Assembly (NCBI GenBank): GCA_013146195.2
Contig: CM028377.1
Location: 30,298,602-30,362,601, forward strand
DNA from: Codonopsis lanceolata
Lineage: Eukaryota > Streptophyta > Magnoliopsida > Asterales > Campanulaceae
Direction: 5' to 3'
DNA length: 64,000 bases
Within the stretch, counting starts at the first letter, position 1. The number at the start of each line of letters is the position of its first letter. The position numbers were made by a program, and so were the translations under genes. The notes below the pieces were generated by a model. That model was not told where the DNA came from. It worked only from the letters and a program-made list of their open reading frames with translations, and did no database searches. Of the stretch, positions 10,507 through 22,446 are shown in pieces.

Positions 10507-11820
10507 ATGGCTGACCTGCAGGCATCGCCTGATCCGTTTTCTTCTTCAGCCCCAAAATCCTTCGCAGATGCCCTATGTTCCTCCCCGACACCCTCTCTTC
10601 CTTTTTCCATCCCTCCATCATCATATAAGGGAGAACCTTCTCTCAAACTATCACCAGAAATCATTGAAGCTCTCGCTGCCCCTTTTCGCTTTGCTTTAAT
10701 CGGCAAGTTTTCTCATGGCAGACCATCAATGGACGCTACTCGTAAATACTTCAATACCATTGGTCTTAAGGCTGATTTTTCTATAGGCCTAAGCATGTTC
10801 TCATCCAAGTTAGCAATAACGAAGACTATCAAAGGTTATGGATAAAGGATCATTGGTATCTTGGTCGATATCCTATGCGTGTGTTTAAATGGTCTCCTAA
10901 TTTTCGACCTGATGTTGAGAGTTCCATCGTCCCCGTCTGGTTCTCCTTTGCATGGGCTTCCTATCCATCTCTTTAACAAATCGGCATTATTCTCTTTAGC
11001 CTTTTTATTTGGTAAGCCTCTTATGTTAGACCAACCTACTCTTAATCTTTCTCGCCCTAGTGTTGCCCGAATTTGTGTTAAGATCGATCTGCTTCAGCCT
11101 TGTCCTTCACGTATATGGATTGACTGCAGCAATGTCTACCCAAGTTTCTGGCAGCCTATTGAGGCTGAAAATAAACCAGCCTACTGCTCTCATTGCTTTC
11201 GACAGGGCCACCATGAGCTTAATTGTAAGGTAAAGAACCCTGATGTTAATACCTATGAGACTCATCCGACAAATCCCATCAACCATCCTCAGCCCTCTCA
11301 TCCCCACCAGCGGTGGACTCCAAAGAAAAACAATTCTGCTAGTGCCAAAGACATGCATCAAAGCCATGCAAATCCTCAGCCTAACCCGCCTGACAACAGC
11401 TATGTGGCCACGGAACCACAAGCTCCTGACACTCATCAAAACTCCAACCCCATTGTTGTGGATAATATTAACGATCCTATTTTGGCAGATCGTCCAGATC
11501 ATCCTTCTGTGGCTGTTTTGGAGACTGGTGACATTCCTCCGTCTGAAGGCCCTAAATCTTCTGATCCTAATTTAAATTCCACCAACTTGCATGCTTCTAT
11601 TGAACATGATTCTGCTCCTTCAACTATTCATACTTCCTCTAATCGATTTGCAGTTTTAGATGTGCTGGATGTGGAAGATGACGATAATATCTCTCTTCAG
11701 GCCCTCAATATTGAGACTACTCATATCTCATCCAAACCGAAGCAAAAACCTCATATTCTCCCTTCGGATAGGATCACGCGTTCCCAGGCTCCCAAGCCAT
11801 CGGAGAGCACTTCTATTTAG
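10507..11820 (+). pseudogene. LINE ORF1 protein (DUF4283-like plus zinc knuckle), L1-A
   Basis: Starts at ATG 10507 (MADLQASPD). Residues 40-170 match the DUF4283-type domain of plant L1 ORF1 proteins, then come a zinc knuckle CSHCFRQGHHELNC (CX2CX4HX4C, near 11190) and a long Pro/Asn/Ser-rich tail. The protein packages LINE RNA. Between about 10795 and 10950 the family-like reading (WYLGRYPMRVFKWSPNF) is in another frame, so two compensating indels flank it. The apparent stop at 10843-10845 comes from this shift. Confidence 0.85.
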
Positions 11821-11828
11821 CTGTTTTT

Positions 11829-13950
11829 ATGGATATCAAAACCCTATTCTGGAATATTCAGGGTATTGGAAACGAGCCTTCTGTCAGCCGTTTAAAACAT
11901 CTAGTTAAACTCCACAGTATTTTGATTGTTGCTGTTTTTGAACCTATGTTGGATTTGGAAAAAGTTAACCTCATCACTCGCCGTTTGCGTTTCAGGTTCT
12001 CCGCTTCCAATTCTATAAGCTGTATTTGGATCTTTGTTAAATCATCTTTTACTTGTCAATTAATTAATAACTCCTCCCAGCAAGTTACATTGCAGATTCA
12101 GCATTTTTCGTGGCCCTCTCATGCACTCCTCACTTGTGTTTATGCTAAGTGCAACATTGATGATCGCAAACTTCTCTGGGATGATCTGATTCAAATCAGC
12201 TCTTCTTCTCAAACTACTCCTTGGATAGTTGGAGGAGACTTTAATATTATTCTCCATCCATCTGAAAAATCGGGCGGGGTAGGTTGGGATCGTATTGGAG
12301 CTCTTGAATTTCATGCTTGTCTGGCTGCATCGGGACTTTCTGATTTAGGCTATTCTGGGAGCGATTTTACTTGGTGGAATAAGCGCGAAGGGAATTCAAC
12401 CATTCATGAACGTATTAACCGTGTCCTTTGCAACACATCTTGGTTAGATAAATTCCATGCTACTTCTATTCAGCATCTAAACAGAACATGTTCAGATCAT
12501 TCTCCTCTCCTCACTACTATTATTAGTCAGACTGCTCGGGGTCCTTCGGCCTTCCTTTTCATTAACACTTGGACAAGTCACACATCCTTCATAGCCACGA
12601 TTTTAAATGTTTGGAATTGCAGCGTTAGTGGCCGGCCAATGGCTCGTTTCTCTCGGAAGCTTAAGAATGTTAAAGAAGCTTTAAAAAGCTGGAATAAAAA
12701 TGTCTTTGGTAACATTTTTGCTAATCTTAGGAAGGCTGAAGATGAAGTTCTAGAAAAGGAGCTATTCTTTGAGCTTAATGCTTCCCCTTCCAACAGGGAA
12801 GCTCTTTTGGCAGCTCAAGCCAATCTTCAGACTTTTCTTAATTAGGAGGAAAATTATTCGAAGCAAAAATAGAAAATTAAATGGTTAAAAGAGGGACAAG
12901 GCAACACGAAGCTGTTCCATGCATCAGTTAAGCAGCATCAAAGGCGTCTTTTTCTTCACTACATTCAAGATATGGAGGGCAGGCTTCTTGATTCTGATGA
13001 GTCCATTAAGCGAGGAGCTATTAATTATTTTACAAACCAACTTCAATATGATGGTATCATGCATCCTTTACTTAACATGAATGTCATTCCCCGCCTTATT
13101 ACGGATGACTGGAATGCTCTCCTTATTTCCCCTCCTTCTGCTTTGGAAATTAAACAAGCGGTGTTTCAATTAAACGGTGATAGTGCAGCTGGTCCGGATG
13201 GCTTCACTGGCAAATTTTATTCTCATTGCTGGGACATTATTGGTGAGGATTTCTGTGAAGCAATTCTTGAATTTTTCTCAGGTTTCTCTCTTCCTAAGGC
13301 TTGGTCTAGCACCTTAATAGTGGCTATCCCCAAGATTGATAAGCCTTCCTCTTTCAAGGACCTTAGGCCAATTAGTCTATGTAATTTTTGCAGCAAGGTC
13401 ATCTCCAAAGTTCTTTCCTCTCATCTTGCTTCTATTTTGCCTCATATTATTTCTGAAAATCAGAGCGCTTTCACCAAGGGCCGAACTATTCAAGATAATA
13501 TCTTATTAGCTCAAGAATTGATGAGTTTCTTGGGGAAAAAAGTTACTGGTTCGAATGTTGTTGTTACGCTTGAAATGGCCAAGGATTTTGATAAAGTGTC
13601 ATGGATTTTTCTCATTACGGTGATGCGTCAGTTTGGTTTTCATGAGATTTTCTTAGACCTCATTTGGCGCCTAATCTCTGATAATTGGTTTTCGATCCTC
13701 ATAAATGGCAACCCTACTGGATTTTTTTCCTCGACTCGTGGGCTTCGTCAAGGTGACCCTCTATCTCCAAGTTTATTTATCCTTTCAGCGGATTACTTTA
13801 GTAGGTCTCTCAACATTTTACAGCAACAATTAAGTTTCTTCTTCTATTTATTCCTCCATTAGCGGTTGTCACATCATATCGCATCTTGCGTTTGCTGATA
13901 ACCTTATTATTTTTTGTAATGGAGGCAAGAATTCTATTGAACATCATAAG
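11829..13950 (+). pseudogene. LINE ORF2 N-terminal part (endonuclease and RT), L1-A
   Basis: Starts at ATG 11829. The endonuclease domain (about residues 1-230) shows WNIQG, the conserved Glu in VFEPML, GGDFNII, DFTWWNKR and SDHSPL, which together form the metal-dependent nicking site. The RT domain follows with GDSAAGPDGFTGKF, LRPISLCNF, QSAFTKGRTIQDN and a TLEMAKDFDKVSW box in place of the usual KLDMSKAYD. RGLRQGDPLSPSLF is intact, but the catalytic box is altered to FADN near 13897. There are stops at 12843-12845 and about 12869 and a frameshift at about 13830-13850. L1-B interrupts it at 13951. Confidence 0.9.
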
Positions 13951-14479
13951 ACAACCTGATATGTTTAAAGGGATTTGGATTCGTTGGCATCCCCCTGATC
14001 CTGGTTTTGTTAAGCTGAATACCGATGGGTCATCAATTGAAGGTATTGCTACTGGCGGGGGTGTCATTAGAGATTCGAGTGGAAATTTCATTGGAGGCTT
14101 TTCTCGGTTTTATGGCCCTGGCACCAATACCAATGCTGAATTTCAGGCTCTCCGTGATGGCTTATTGATGTGTCGTGACTTGCAATATGGGAAGGTTATC
14201 GTTGAAGTGGATTCTTTGGTGGTGGCTTCAGCCATAAAGGGCAATCATGGTTGTCCTTGGCTCTATGTTTATGATGTTCGTAGGTGTTTGGCTCTTTTGG
14301 GTGATAGCCAGCTTGTCCATATATATCGAGAGGGGAATTCAGTTGCAGATCGTTTGGCAGCCTTTGCGCATACTACTAGAAGTGATAAGTATTTCAATGT
14401 GGTAACTCTTCTCCCGAGGGAGGTTCGTCGCGCGCTTCAGCATGATGCGAGTGGCTTATTTGCTTTTCGTAGGAAATAG
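13951..14479 (+). pseudogene. RNase H domain of L1-B
   Basis: Open to the stop at 14477-14479. It shows LNTDGSSIEG, NAEFQALRDGLL, VEVDSLVV and YREGNSVADRLAAF, the D-E-D-(R/H)-D pattern of ribonuclease H fused to plant L1 ORF2. It lacks all upstream domains because of 5' truncation. The domain itself looks undamaged. Confidence 0.85.
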
Positions 14480-14637
14480 TCCTTCCTTTTATATATTTCC
14501 TTTTTTCGAGGTTAGGCCCCATTGCCTCCCTATTTTTGGATCAGGCTGGTTGTCCCCCTCAAGTTTGTACCTTTTCCTTTTATCAATAAAATCCTGCAGG
14601 GTGTCGTCCCTATTTCCCTAAAAAAAAAAAAAAAAAC
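13951..14637 (+). mobile_element. 5'-truncated LINE 'L1-B' nested inside L1-A
   Basis: 687 bp containing only the RNase H end of ORF2, the 3' UTR and a ~16-A tail. It is flanked by a perfect 9-bp duplication CATCATAAG (13942-13950 and 14638-14646). On both sides the L1-A RT sequence is continuous (SIEHHK then AVINHYEDVSGQ). This is a clean target-primed insertion of one LINE copy into another. Confidence 0.93.
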
Positions 14638-14646
14638 CATCATAAG

Positions 14647-16617
14647 GCTGTGATAAATCACTATGAGGATGTTTCTGGACAAGAAGTTAACAAATCGAAG
14701 AGCTCATTTTTTGTGGCCCCCTCTACTGCAGTCAATCGGGTTTCTTTGATTTCTAATATTCTAGAGTTTAATGATGGAGCCCTTCCCATCACTTACCTTG
14801 GCTGCCCGCTGTTTTATGGCCGTAAGAAACGTTCCTATTTTGATAGTCTTATCGTTAAATTGCAGAATCGTATTTCTAACTGGTCTGGGAATTTTCTTAA
14901 TTCCAATGGTCGCATTATCCTCATCAATCACGTTCTCCATTCCATTACAAGTTATCAGATTACTGTCGTTGATCCTCCAAAGTCTGTCAGTTCTTTGATA
15001 GATAAAATGTGTGCTAATTTCTTTTGGGGGCAGCTAGATGGAAAACATAAAAGTCATTGGGTTGCTTGGAATAAATGTTGTCGACCTACTTCTGAAGGAG
15101 GACTTGGGATTCACAGCGTGCCAGATATCATCCAGTCTTTTGGTGTCAAACTTTGGTGGAGATTCCGTTCTTCTTCCAACTTATGGTCTGCTTTCTTAAA
15201 AGCTAGGTACTGCTCCAATAATCATCCTACGCAAGTTGGTTATAGAGGATCCCACGTCTGGAAGCGCATGCTTAAAGCTCGTGTTGTTGCTGAGCCATAT
15301 ATCTTCTGGATTATTGGGCAAGGTCTTTGCTCTCCCTGGTTTGATAATTGGTTGTTTAATTCTCAGGTTGATAAACCCCCCGGTTGTTCTTGTACAACGG
15401 TTCAGGAGCTTCTTTGCACTGCTCCAAACCAAGATCACAGCTCTTCGATGCCGATTGTTGTTTTAAATTTGATTTCTGAAAATCAGATTTCTCTTAATGA
15501 CTCAGCCGACTGCCCCTACTGGACTACTTCCAATTTCGGAAAATTTTGTCTATCTTCGGTCTTTCCTTTGATCAGAGATTCTTAGCCTTCTCTTTTATCT
15601 TCCAAATTTATCTGGCACAAAGCCTTGCCTCGTCATATTAGTGTTTTCATCTGGAGGCTCTTTGCTCATAAACTTCCTCTAGATGAAGCTCTTTGCCGAA
15701 AGGGGATTTCGTTGGCCTCCAATTGTTCCTGTTGTGATGGGGGGCATGAAGAGACATTTATGCATGTCTTTATTTTTAGCTCCACGGCATCAGCTATTTG
15801 CTCTCATTTTCATAATCTTTTTGAGGTCCCTATTCAAGCCGGCTCCATTCAGCAAAAGTGTTTTTCTTGGTGGCTGCATAGTAAGGCCATTCCATTCTCT
15901 TTGCTTCCTTCTATTATCCTTTGGCATGTCTAGAAGTTCCGAAATATGGCTATTTTTAATAATCATAAGCTTCCTCCCGCTATGATTATTAAGAATATTT
16001 CTTCACATCTGCAGCTTAACCTTTTAGCGACCAACTACCATATCTCTGATCCATTGATTAGTTCTAAAATTTCGTATGGATATAGAAAGAAAGTCTTCAT
16101 TCATCATGTAGCATGGATCAACCCTCCCTCGGGTCGGGTTAAACTAAATTCTGATGGTTCTAGTCGTGGAAACCCAGGTGTTAGCGGTGGTGGAGGTATA
16201 GTTCGTGATTCTTCGGGTCGCTGCATTTTTTCTTACTCCCAATTTTTTGATGTTTGTTCAAACATGGATGCTGAGATTAAAGCTCTTTTTTTCGGCGTGA
16301 AATGGCTAAGGGAAAAGGGTTTTTATGATGCGGTTATTGAAACTGATTCGAAGGTGCTTTTTAATTGTTTTGCTAAGGGTCACAATTTACCCTGGGCCCA
16401 TTCCTACTTGGTTCGATACATCTCCCGAGCTCTTTCTGAGATGAGATTTACCTTTAATCATTGTTTCCGCGAAGCCAACAAGGTCGCTGACAGCTTTGCA
16501 AATCTTGCCTGTGATACTCATTCGGATATGGCCTTTCACAATTTGAGAGACATTCCTCGTTTTACTAGAGGGCTTATTTTACTAGATGCTTGTAACACCC
16601 CCCCCCCCCAATATTAG
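14647..16617 (+). pseudogene. LINE ORF2 C-terminal part (RT end, zinc region, RNase H), L1-A
   Basis: Continues ORF2 after L1-B. It holds the RT thumb (KSKSSFFVAPS, YLGCPLFYGRKKRSYF), a plant zf-RVT region (LPRHISVFIWRLFAHKLP, then CSCCDGGHEETFMHVF) and an RNase H with NSDGSSRGNPG, MDAEIKAL, IETDSK and REANKVADSFANLA. The frame is kept throughout except for stops at 15583-15585 and 15931-15933. It ends at 16617. A run of C residues lies just before the stop. The 3' UTR (16618-16760) carries the conserved GGTTGTCCCC and GCAGGTGCCGCCCTGC blocks. Confidence 0.9.
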
Positions 16618-16784
16618 AATTTCTTAGTTTTTTCGCTCTGATGTATTTGTTTTTGAGATAAGGCTCATTTGTCCCCCCCATTCAAAAGGTCAGGCTGGTT
16701 GTCCCCGTTAAGTTTGTTCTTCTCTTTTAATTAATACATCCTCGCAGGTGCCGCCCTGCTTTAAAAAAAAATAGTGACCATTCT

Positions 16785-17133
16785 AGTTTGATTCGACGGG
16801 GTTTCTGCTTGACTGGCTAGGTTAAGTAGGGATCCGATGTTCAACAATGGTTGGATCCAGCCCAGGCATATCTTCGTAGGACCATGCAAAGATGTCCATG
16901 AATTCTTTGAGGAGGTCAATAAGTGCTACCCTTTCAGAGCCTTGTAGGTAGCTGCCGATTTTGACTTCTTTGGTTTCATTGTTCAACCCCAGATTGATGG
17001 TGGATAAGTCTTCATCTACTGCTGCTGATTGATGCTTTTCTTGGTGCTTGACTGACTTTACGAGCTCAAGTAAATAACTTTTATCTTTTGGGTCCATTTT
17101 ATCAAATGACTCATTATTAAAATTAATTAATGC
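16785..17133 (-). pseudogene. pre-RT region of F
   Basis: Minus-strand spacer before the RT: LINFNNESFDKMD, then VALIDLLKEFMDIFAWSYED and MPGLDPTIVEHRIP, the standard sequence just upstream of gypsy RT. It is trapped between L1-A and L1-C. It links to 10100-10422 when L1-A and one target duplication are removed. Confidence 0.9.
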
Positions 17134-20100
17134 ATTGGAGGTTGAATTACAAAGTGCTTGGACGGAAGGCACTTTTAAGGACCTTTGTTCGGCCAAAAAA
17201 ACGCTTGGTCAGCTTGTTAAATGGGATGCTGAGTTACTTCAACAAAAGGCAAGACAATTATGGGTTCGCGATGGGGAGCGAAATACCTCTTTCTTTCACG
17301 CGAGCATCAAAGAACGGGCTGCTCATAATAAGGTTCGTCTTCAGCGACAAGATGGTAGTTGGGTCACGGATAATAAGGAGATGGGAGATATGGCGGTGCA
17401 TCACTTTGAGGATTTGTTTACCTCAACCCGTCCTCAAATTAATGAGGAGTTTTTCGATGCTCCCAGCATCTGACTTAATACGGAGGATAATAATTTGTTA
17501 AATCGCTTCCCGATGACGACGAAATATGGAATGCGATTAAGTTACTTAACTCGGACAGCGCTCCAGGTCCTGATGGATTCACGGGATGGTTTTTTAAGAG
17601 TTGCTGGGATATTATTAAAGGGGACGTGATTGCGGCTGTTCAGGACTTTTATCGGGGTGATCAGATGCACCGGGGTATGTCGGCGACCACAATCATTTTA
17701 CTTCCCAAGATTGCTAGGCCTACAGATTTGAATGACCTTCGCCCAATCAGTTTATGCAACTTTTCGGGCAAAATTCTTTCTCGGGTGCTGGCTTCTAGGT
17801 TGGCGGTTGTCCTTCCTAAACTTATTTCTCCTGAACAGTCGGGTTTTGTGAAAGGGCGATCTATTCAGGATAATGTTGTGCTCGCTCATGAGCTGGTTGC
17901 TAGGCTGGATCATAAAGTTCGTGGGGTAATATTATGTACAAAATTGACATGTCGAAGGCGTACGATCGGTTGGAGTGGCCCTTTCTTCTCCGTGCCTTGC
18001 AAGCCTTTGGTTTTGATCGAAAAGTCGACCTTGTTTATAGACCGATCAAGAATCTTTGGTATTCGTTGAATTTGAATGGAGAAAATTATGGTTTTTTACT
18101 GCCTGTGGGTGTTCGGCAAGGAGACCCCTCTCTCCGTTATTATTTGTCTTGGCTCAGGAGGTGTTATCAATCCATATCAATCGGGCATTTGAAGCAGGTA
18201 GGATATTACCCTATGTTCATGGGCGGGGTGGATTTCGAGTATCTCACTTATTTTATGCCGACGATATGCTAATTTTTTGTAATGCCGGAAAATCATCGAT
18301 TCTAGCTTTGAGAACTGCTTTTGACGGTATGAAACTGCCGGGACGACTTATTAATCTCCAAAAATCTGGTTTTCATGTCTCTTCAAAGTGTCCTCGCAAA
18401 GAAGGCCGGCTTATTTGGCAATGGTCGTTGTAACCAACGCTTCCTTCCTTCTGTGAAATATTTGGGCATACCGCTTTTCAAAGGTCCGTCTTCGCCAATC
18501 TTATTTCAAGATTTGGAGCATCGTATCGTGGGGTAGAATTAATGGTTGGAGCGCTACTCTCATGTCCTTCGGTGCAAAATTAACCCTCATTCAATCGGTG
18601 CTTAGTAGCATGCCTGGTCCTATAGCCTTCTTGCTCTCAAAATGCCTAAGTCGGTTTGCCGCATTGAGCGCATCACGAGCAACTTCCTATGGGATTCACG
18701 GGATCGTGAGATCACACCGGATCTCTTGGGAGGTGGTTTGCCGTCCCAAGAAAGAGGGCGGTCTGGGAGTTCGGTCTCTAGGACGTTATGAGAGCCCTTC
18801 ATGCGAACCAGCTTGGACAATTTTACAAGGTGATAGTTTAATGGCCCGATTCTTTATGGCTAAATATAGATCGGATGGCCGTTTTATGTCGGGATCCTCA
18901 TCACATATTTGGAAAGCTATTGTTGATCGATGCCTGGGATGTGCTTTGGATAATTCTCTGTGGATTTTAGGTGCTGGAAACGTGAGTTTTGGACGCCAAA
19001 TTGGTGCGGTGAGATTTTACGTGGTCCATCTCCTGGTTGATGCCAACTTGAAGGTGGTCGATGCTCTCCGTAACCTCGAATGACTTCCTTCCCTTAATCC
19101 CCTGCCGGGTTTCAAGAGGATGTGTGTAATATTCGCTTAGATTCTTCGAGCCAAGATCGATTAATATGTACTTATACGCAGTCCGGGCACTTTTCTATAG
19201 AGATTTTTGGAGCATTTTCTGTAAAACACCTGGTCATTCCTTGGGCATCAAAAATGAAGCCGCATTCCTCAACGGATTAGTGGTTTTTATGGAAGCTTTT
19301 GCATGGCGCTCTCGTGGATTTGATGTTGTACACCAAACACATTAGCCTTGCTTCCAAGTGCGTCTGTTGTAATATATTGCATGATGTAGAAACTTTATCA
19401 CACCTCTTTCTCCACTCCGAATTGGCGGTTTTCCTATGGTCCAAAGCGGCTGCCCCTTTTAATAAGGTGACTCATTACATCTCTCTTCGACATTTGTATG
19501 AGATCGGATGGGGGAGCTGCAGTTTCTTCAACTAGGTGCTCTTCAAATGGTTATTTTCGATTTGGGATGTTGGGAAATTTGGAAATTTCGGTGCGGTGCG
19601 CAAGGCGCGGTTTTTGAAGGCGAGGCCCTCGCATAACAAGTGTTCTATCGAAAGTGCTTCATGGTATCCAGGACTTAATGTTTGGTTTTCAACCTAAAAG
19701 TCCTTTGTCTTCGAGTATCCACATCATGCAATTCTTTAATGTTCCCGCGGTTGTGAACCCCTCGTGATCGATCTTGGCCGTTGGGAGCCTCCTCAACAGT
19801 GATGTTATAAATTGAATACGGATGGTTCGGCTATTGAGGGTAGATGTCTTTGGTGGTGGGGTGATTCGAGATTGGTCGAGGTCGTAATTGGTGCTTTTCC
19901 CATTTTTATGGAAATGGCACAAATATGTTGGCAGAAATTTTAGCTCTTCGTGACGGTTTGTTGTTATGTCGAAGATTGCTTCGGATCGGGTAGTTGTAGA
20001 ATCGATTCTAAGGTCGCGGTCTTTGGGTATAGAAGGGGTTAATAGTCTTCCTTGGCGATATATATATTTATTGCGTGCTTTGCCGAGATCCGGCTAAAGA

Positions 20101-20424
20101 CTATTTATTGTTGCATGTGTTTCGGGAAAAGAATTTTGCGATAGGTTGGCGGCGTTTGGTCATGAGCATGGAGAGTTAAGTGGTTTTTCTAGGCCAAGTG
20201 ATCTTCCTCGTTCAGTTCAATTGGCCATTAGACAGGATGCTTTGGGTTTGTATCATTTGCGGAGATAATGTTGTATTTGTTCTATAGAGGTAAGGCTCCT
20301 TTGTCCCCCCTATTTTGGGTAAGGCTGGTTGTCCCCCTCCTTGTTTCCTTTTGTTTGTTCTAATAAATGCGCAGGTGCCGCCCTGCTTCCTTTAAAAATA
20401 TAAAAAAAAAAAAAAAAAAAAAAA
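17134..20424 (+). mobile_element. 5'-truncated L1 LINE 'L1-C'
   Basis: Starts within ORF2 before the RT and ends with the family 3' tail (TTGTCCCCCTCC, GCAGGTGCCGCCCTGCTTCC) and an A-rich tail to 20424. I could not find a matching target duplication by eye, so the insertion may have deleted target bases. It lies antisense to F, between F's protease/G-patch region and pre-RT region. Confidence 0.88.
17135..20267 (+). pseudogene. LINE ORF2 remnant (RT to RNase H), L1-C
   Basis: The recognisable order is: QLWVRDGERNTSFFHAS, then DSAPGPDGFTGWF, LRPISLCNFSGK, SGFVKGRSIQDN, MYKIDMSKAYDRLEW, VGVRQGDP and HLFYADDMLIF. The catalytic YADD near 18250 is intact. The zinc region near 19330 shows KCVCCN. 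The RNase H at about 19810-20265 is decayed but ends with a readable SVQLAIRQDALGLYHLRR. There are many indels (near 17475, 17930, 18060, 18440, 19080), so this copy is older than L1-D. Confidence 0.85.
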
Positions 20425-21566
20425 CTAAGGAATACGCAAAGATATCTAGATTATCATTATTAGCAAACTGTACAAGGTTATTTACATTATTGAGGACCTA
20501 GGGTTTGAGATCCTCAATTTTAGGAAGCGGATCGATAGATGACCAATCCGTAAGGCTATAGGAAGGATGGGGAATAATATATCCAAAACGGTCCACCAGA
20601 TCTGCGGGCGTCAAGAGCGGGCCTGCCGTAATATACCAATTCTGCAGAGGCTTATCAGCAATAGACTCATACTCAGCAGGGAGCTTTTCCTAGCTAGTGC
20701 CTCCATCTATCATAGCCAGAAAACTGTCTCCTAGACAGTCATCATCTAACAGGGCCAAAGCATAATCGTCTTGGTCTATAAACCAAGTATTCTGAGCGGT
20801 GACATTTTTACATGCAGGCGTACGGGGCTCCAGGTTAACCTATTCCATTTTATCTGTGGCAAGACTGACATCTTCGAATATCTCCCAACCAGGATGCCTT
20901 TTCCCATTCTGGTCTAACCAGGGCTCAGGAAATATGAGATAAACATCTGTTTCTCCTTTCCTTACAAAATAACCATTTATGGTTTTTCTATATGGTTGGA
21001 GAGGAGGATATTTGTAAGAATGCTTTTCTCATTCTGCATTGCTTTTCTCACGTTTTTGTTACATGATCGCGACTATTTCAGCTGGAGTAGGTTTGTACCA
21101 TAGACCGAAAGGAGGGATACATTCCTTAAGTTCATCTTGGACTAGATTAACAAGCCCCTGCTGATTTCTACTGAGACCCAGACCAGACATATAATTCATT
21201 TTCCGAAACATGTTTAAAAGGACCATGTTTCCTAGATATGTAGTATTTTTCCTGGTGATGTTAGTTTCTCGCCCACATTCAATGGCGTTGATTCTAGCTT
21301 GGGGAATAACTTCAAAGCCACTGAGGAATATATCTGTGTCATCATGCTCTATCTCAAGGATTGGGGTGTCCCTATTTTCCTTATTTTCCACGATCTTATC
21401 GGCCAGAATGATCACTATGTGGTTGTCGTGGATGAATTTTACACGTTGATGCACCGAGGAGGCTACCCCTTTTACCCCATGGATCCAAGGGCGTCCCAAC
21501 AACAGGCTAAAAGTGTCTGATATGTCCAAGACTTAGAATTCCACTGGCATGGTTAACGGCCCAATA
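20425..21566 (-). pseudogene. protease C-terminus and G-patch-like spacer of F
   Basis: Minus-strand coding sequence. It begins with TIGPLTMPVEF, then VLDISDTFSLLLGRPWIH, the end of the retroviral-type aspartic protease. It continues with NMVLLNMFRKMNYMSGLGLS, the G-patch-like stretch typical of this lineage. Further down there are several stops (near 21059, 20840, 20690, 20510). The Athila element E separates it from the protease active site at about 38230. Confidence 0.8.
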
Positions 21567-21571
21567 GTCAT

Positions 21572-22446
21572 TGATCGTGTCTTATTTTAATTATTTCCTT
21601 ACAAGTGGACAAGACTATCGTAGGATAGCTTGGGAAGCAAGGGTCGAACCACAGAGACAAGAAGATTACGAATAGCAAGAATATCAATAGCAATTTTAAA
21701 CTAAGGGGGGTTTGTTTATTTATTTTATATAGACTAATTATTCTACTAAGACAATAAATCTATTTAAACTACGCAATAATCACAGTTGTAAAGATCTGAT
21801 GGAGAAGGGAAATCTAGGATTAGGGTTTCACTAGTATCTACTCTATAGCCTATTTAGATAAAGTATAATTCAATAACTTGGGTTCGTTCACAAAAGATAG
21901 ATATAGCCTGTCAAATTACCGTTCAATCTCCATCTCCAAATAATTCATCCATTCTATATCCTAGGCACAAGAACAATCAAATTCCTAAGCTAAAACTGTT
22001 TTCTAACACTTCTTGGACATCTTTTGGCTTTGGCTACCGTCCTTTTATTTATACCAAGGAGTTATATGGGAATAGGAGGTTCAATCCAAGTCAAAAACCC
22101 CGTAAAGTTGGTTTTGGGGACCTTGCGACCGCATTGGGTCTTCACCTTGCGTCCGCAAGGGTCTTGATCTGGTAGGCCTTGTTTCTGCCTACCTTGCGAA
22201 GGCGGTGTTTTGACCTTGTGGCCGCAAGGTGGCCAGAATCTTTCTTTTGCCTTTTTTCTCCAATGTTGCACTTTGTACCCCTCCTCGAAATCTTCACTAA
22301 AAGCTTCATAAATCTCATAAATTCACCTAAAACCCTGAAACTCATAAAATAGCTCAAAAACACATATCAGTAGCCAAAAGCCTCATGGAATTACTCGTTT
22401 TAAGTCATAAAAATACCCAATAAAGACGTATAAAATACGTCTATCA
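21572..22446 (-). repeat. 3' LTR of Athila element E
   Basis: 875 bp, TGATCGTG...GTCTATCA as read on plus. It has a large internal deletion compared with the other LTR and with the solo LTR at 54760. A minus-strand TATA box (TATAAATA) lies at 22046-22053. CCTTGCG-type GC-rich dyads lie upstream of it at about 22120-22230. A purine-rich tract follows at 22447-22465. Confidence 0.92.

Larger units (their letters stand above)
10436..16771 (+). mobile_element. near full-length L1 LINE 'L1-A'
   Basis: A plant L1 LINE with short 5' UTR, ORF1 (nucleic-acid-binding), ORF2 (endonuclease, RT, C-terminal zinc region, RNase H), 3' UTR and A tail. It is flanked by a perfect 13-bp target duplication TAGTGACCATTCT (10423-10435 and 16772-16784). 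It is interrupted by the truncated L1-B (13951-14637). Without L1-B it is about 5.6 kb, close to full size for this type. It inserted antisense to F, inside F's RT region. Several stops and frameshifts make it inactive. Confidence 0.95.
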
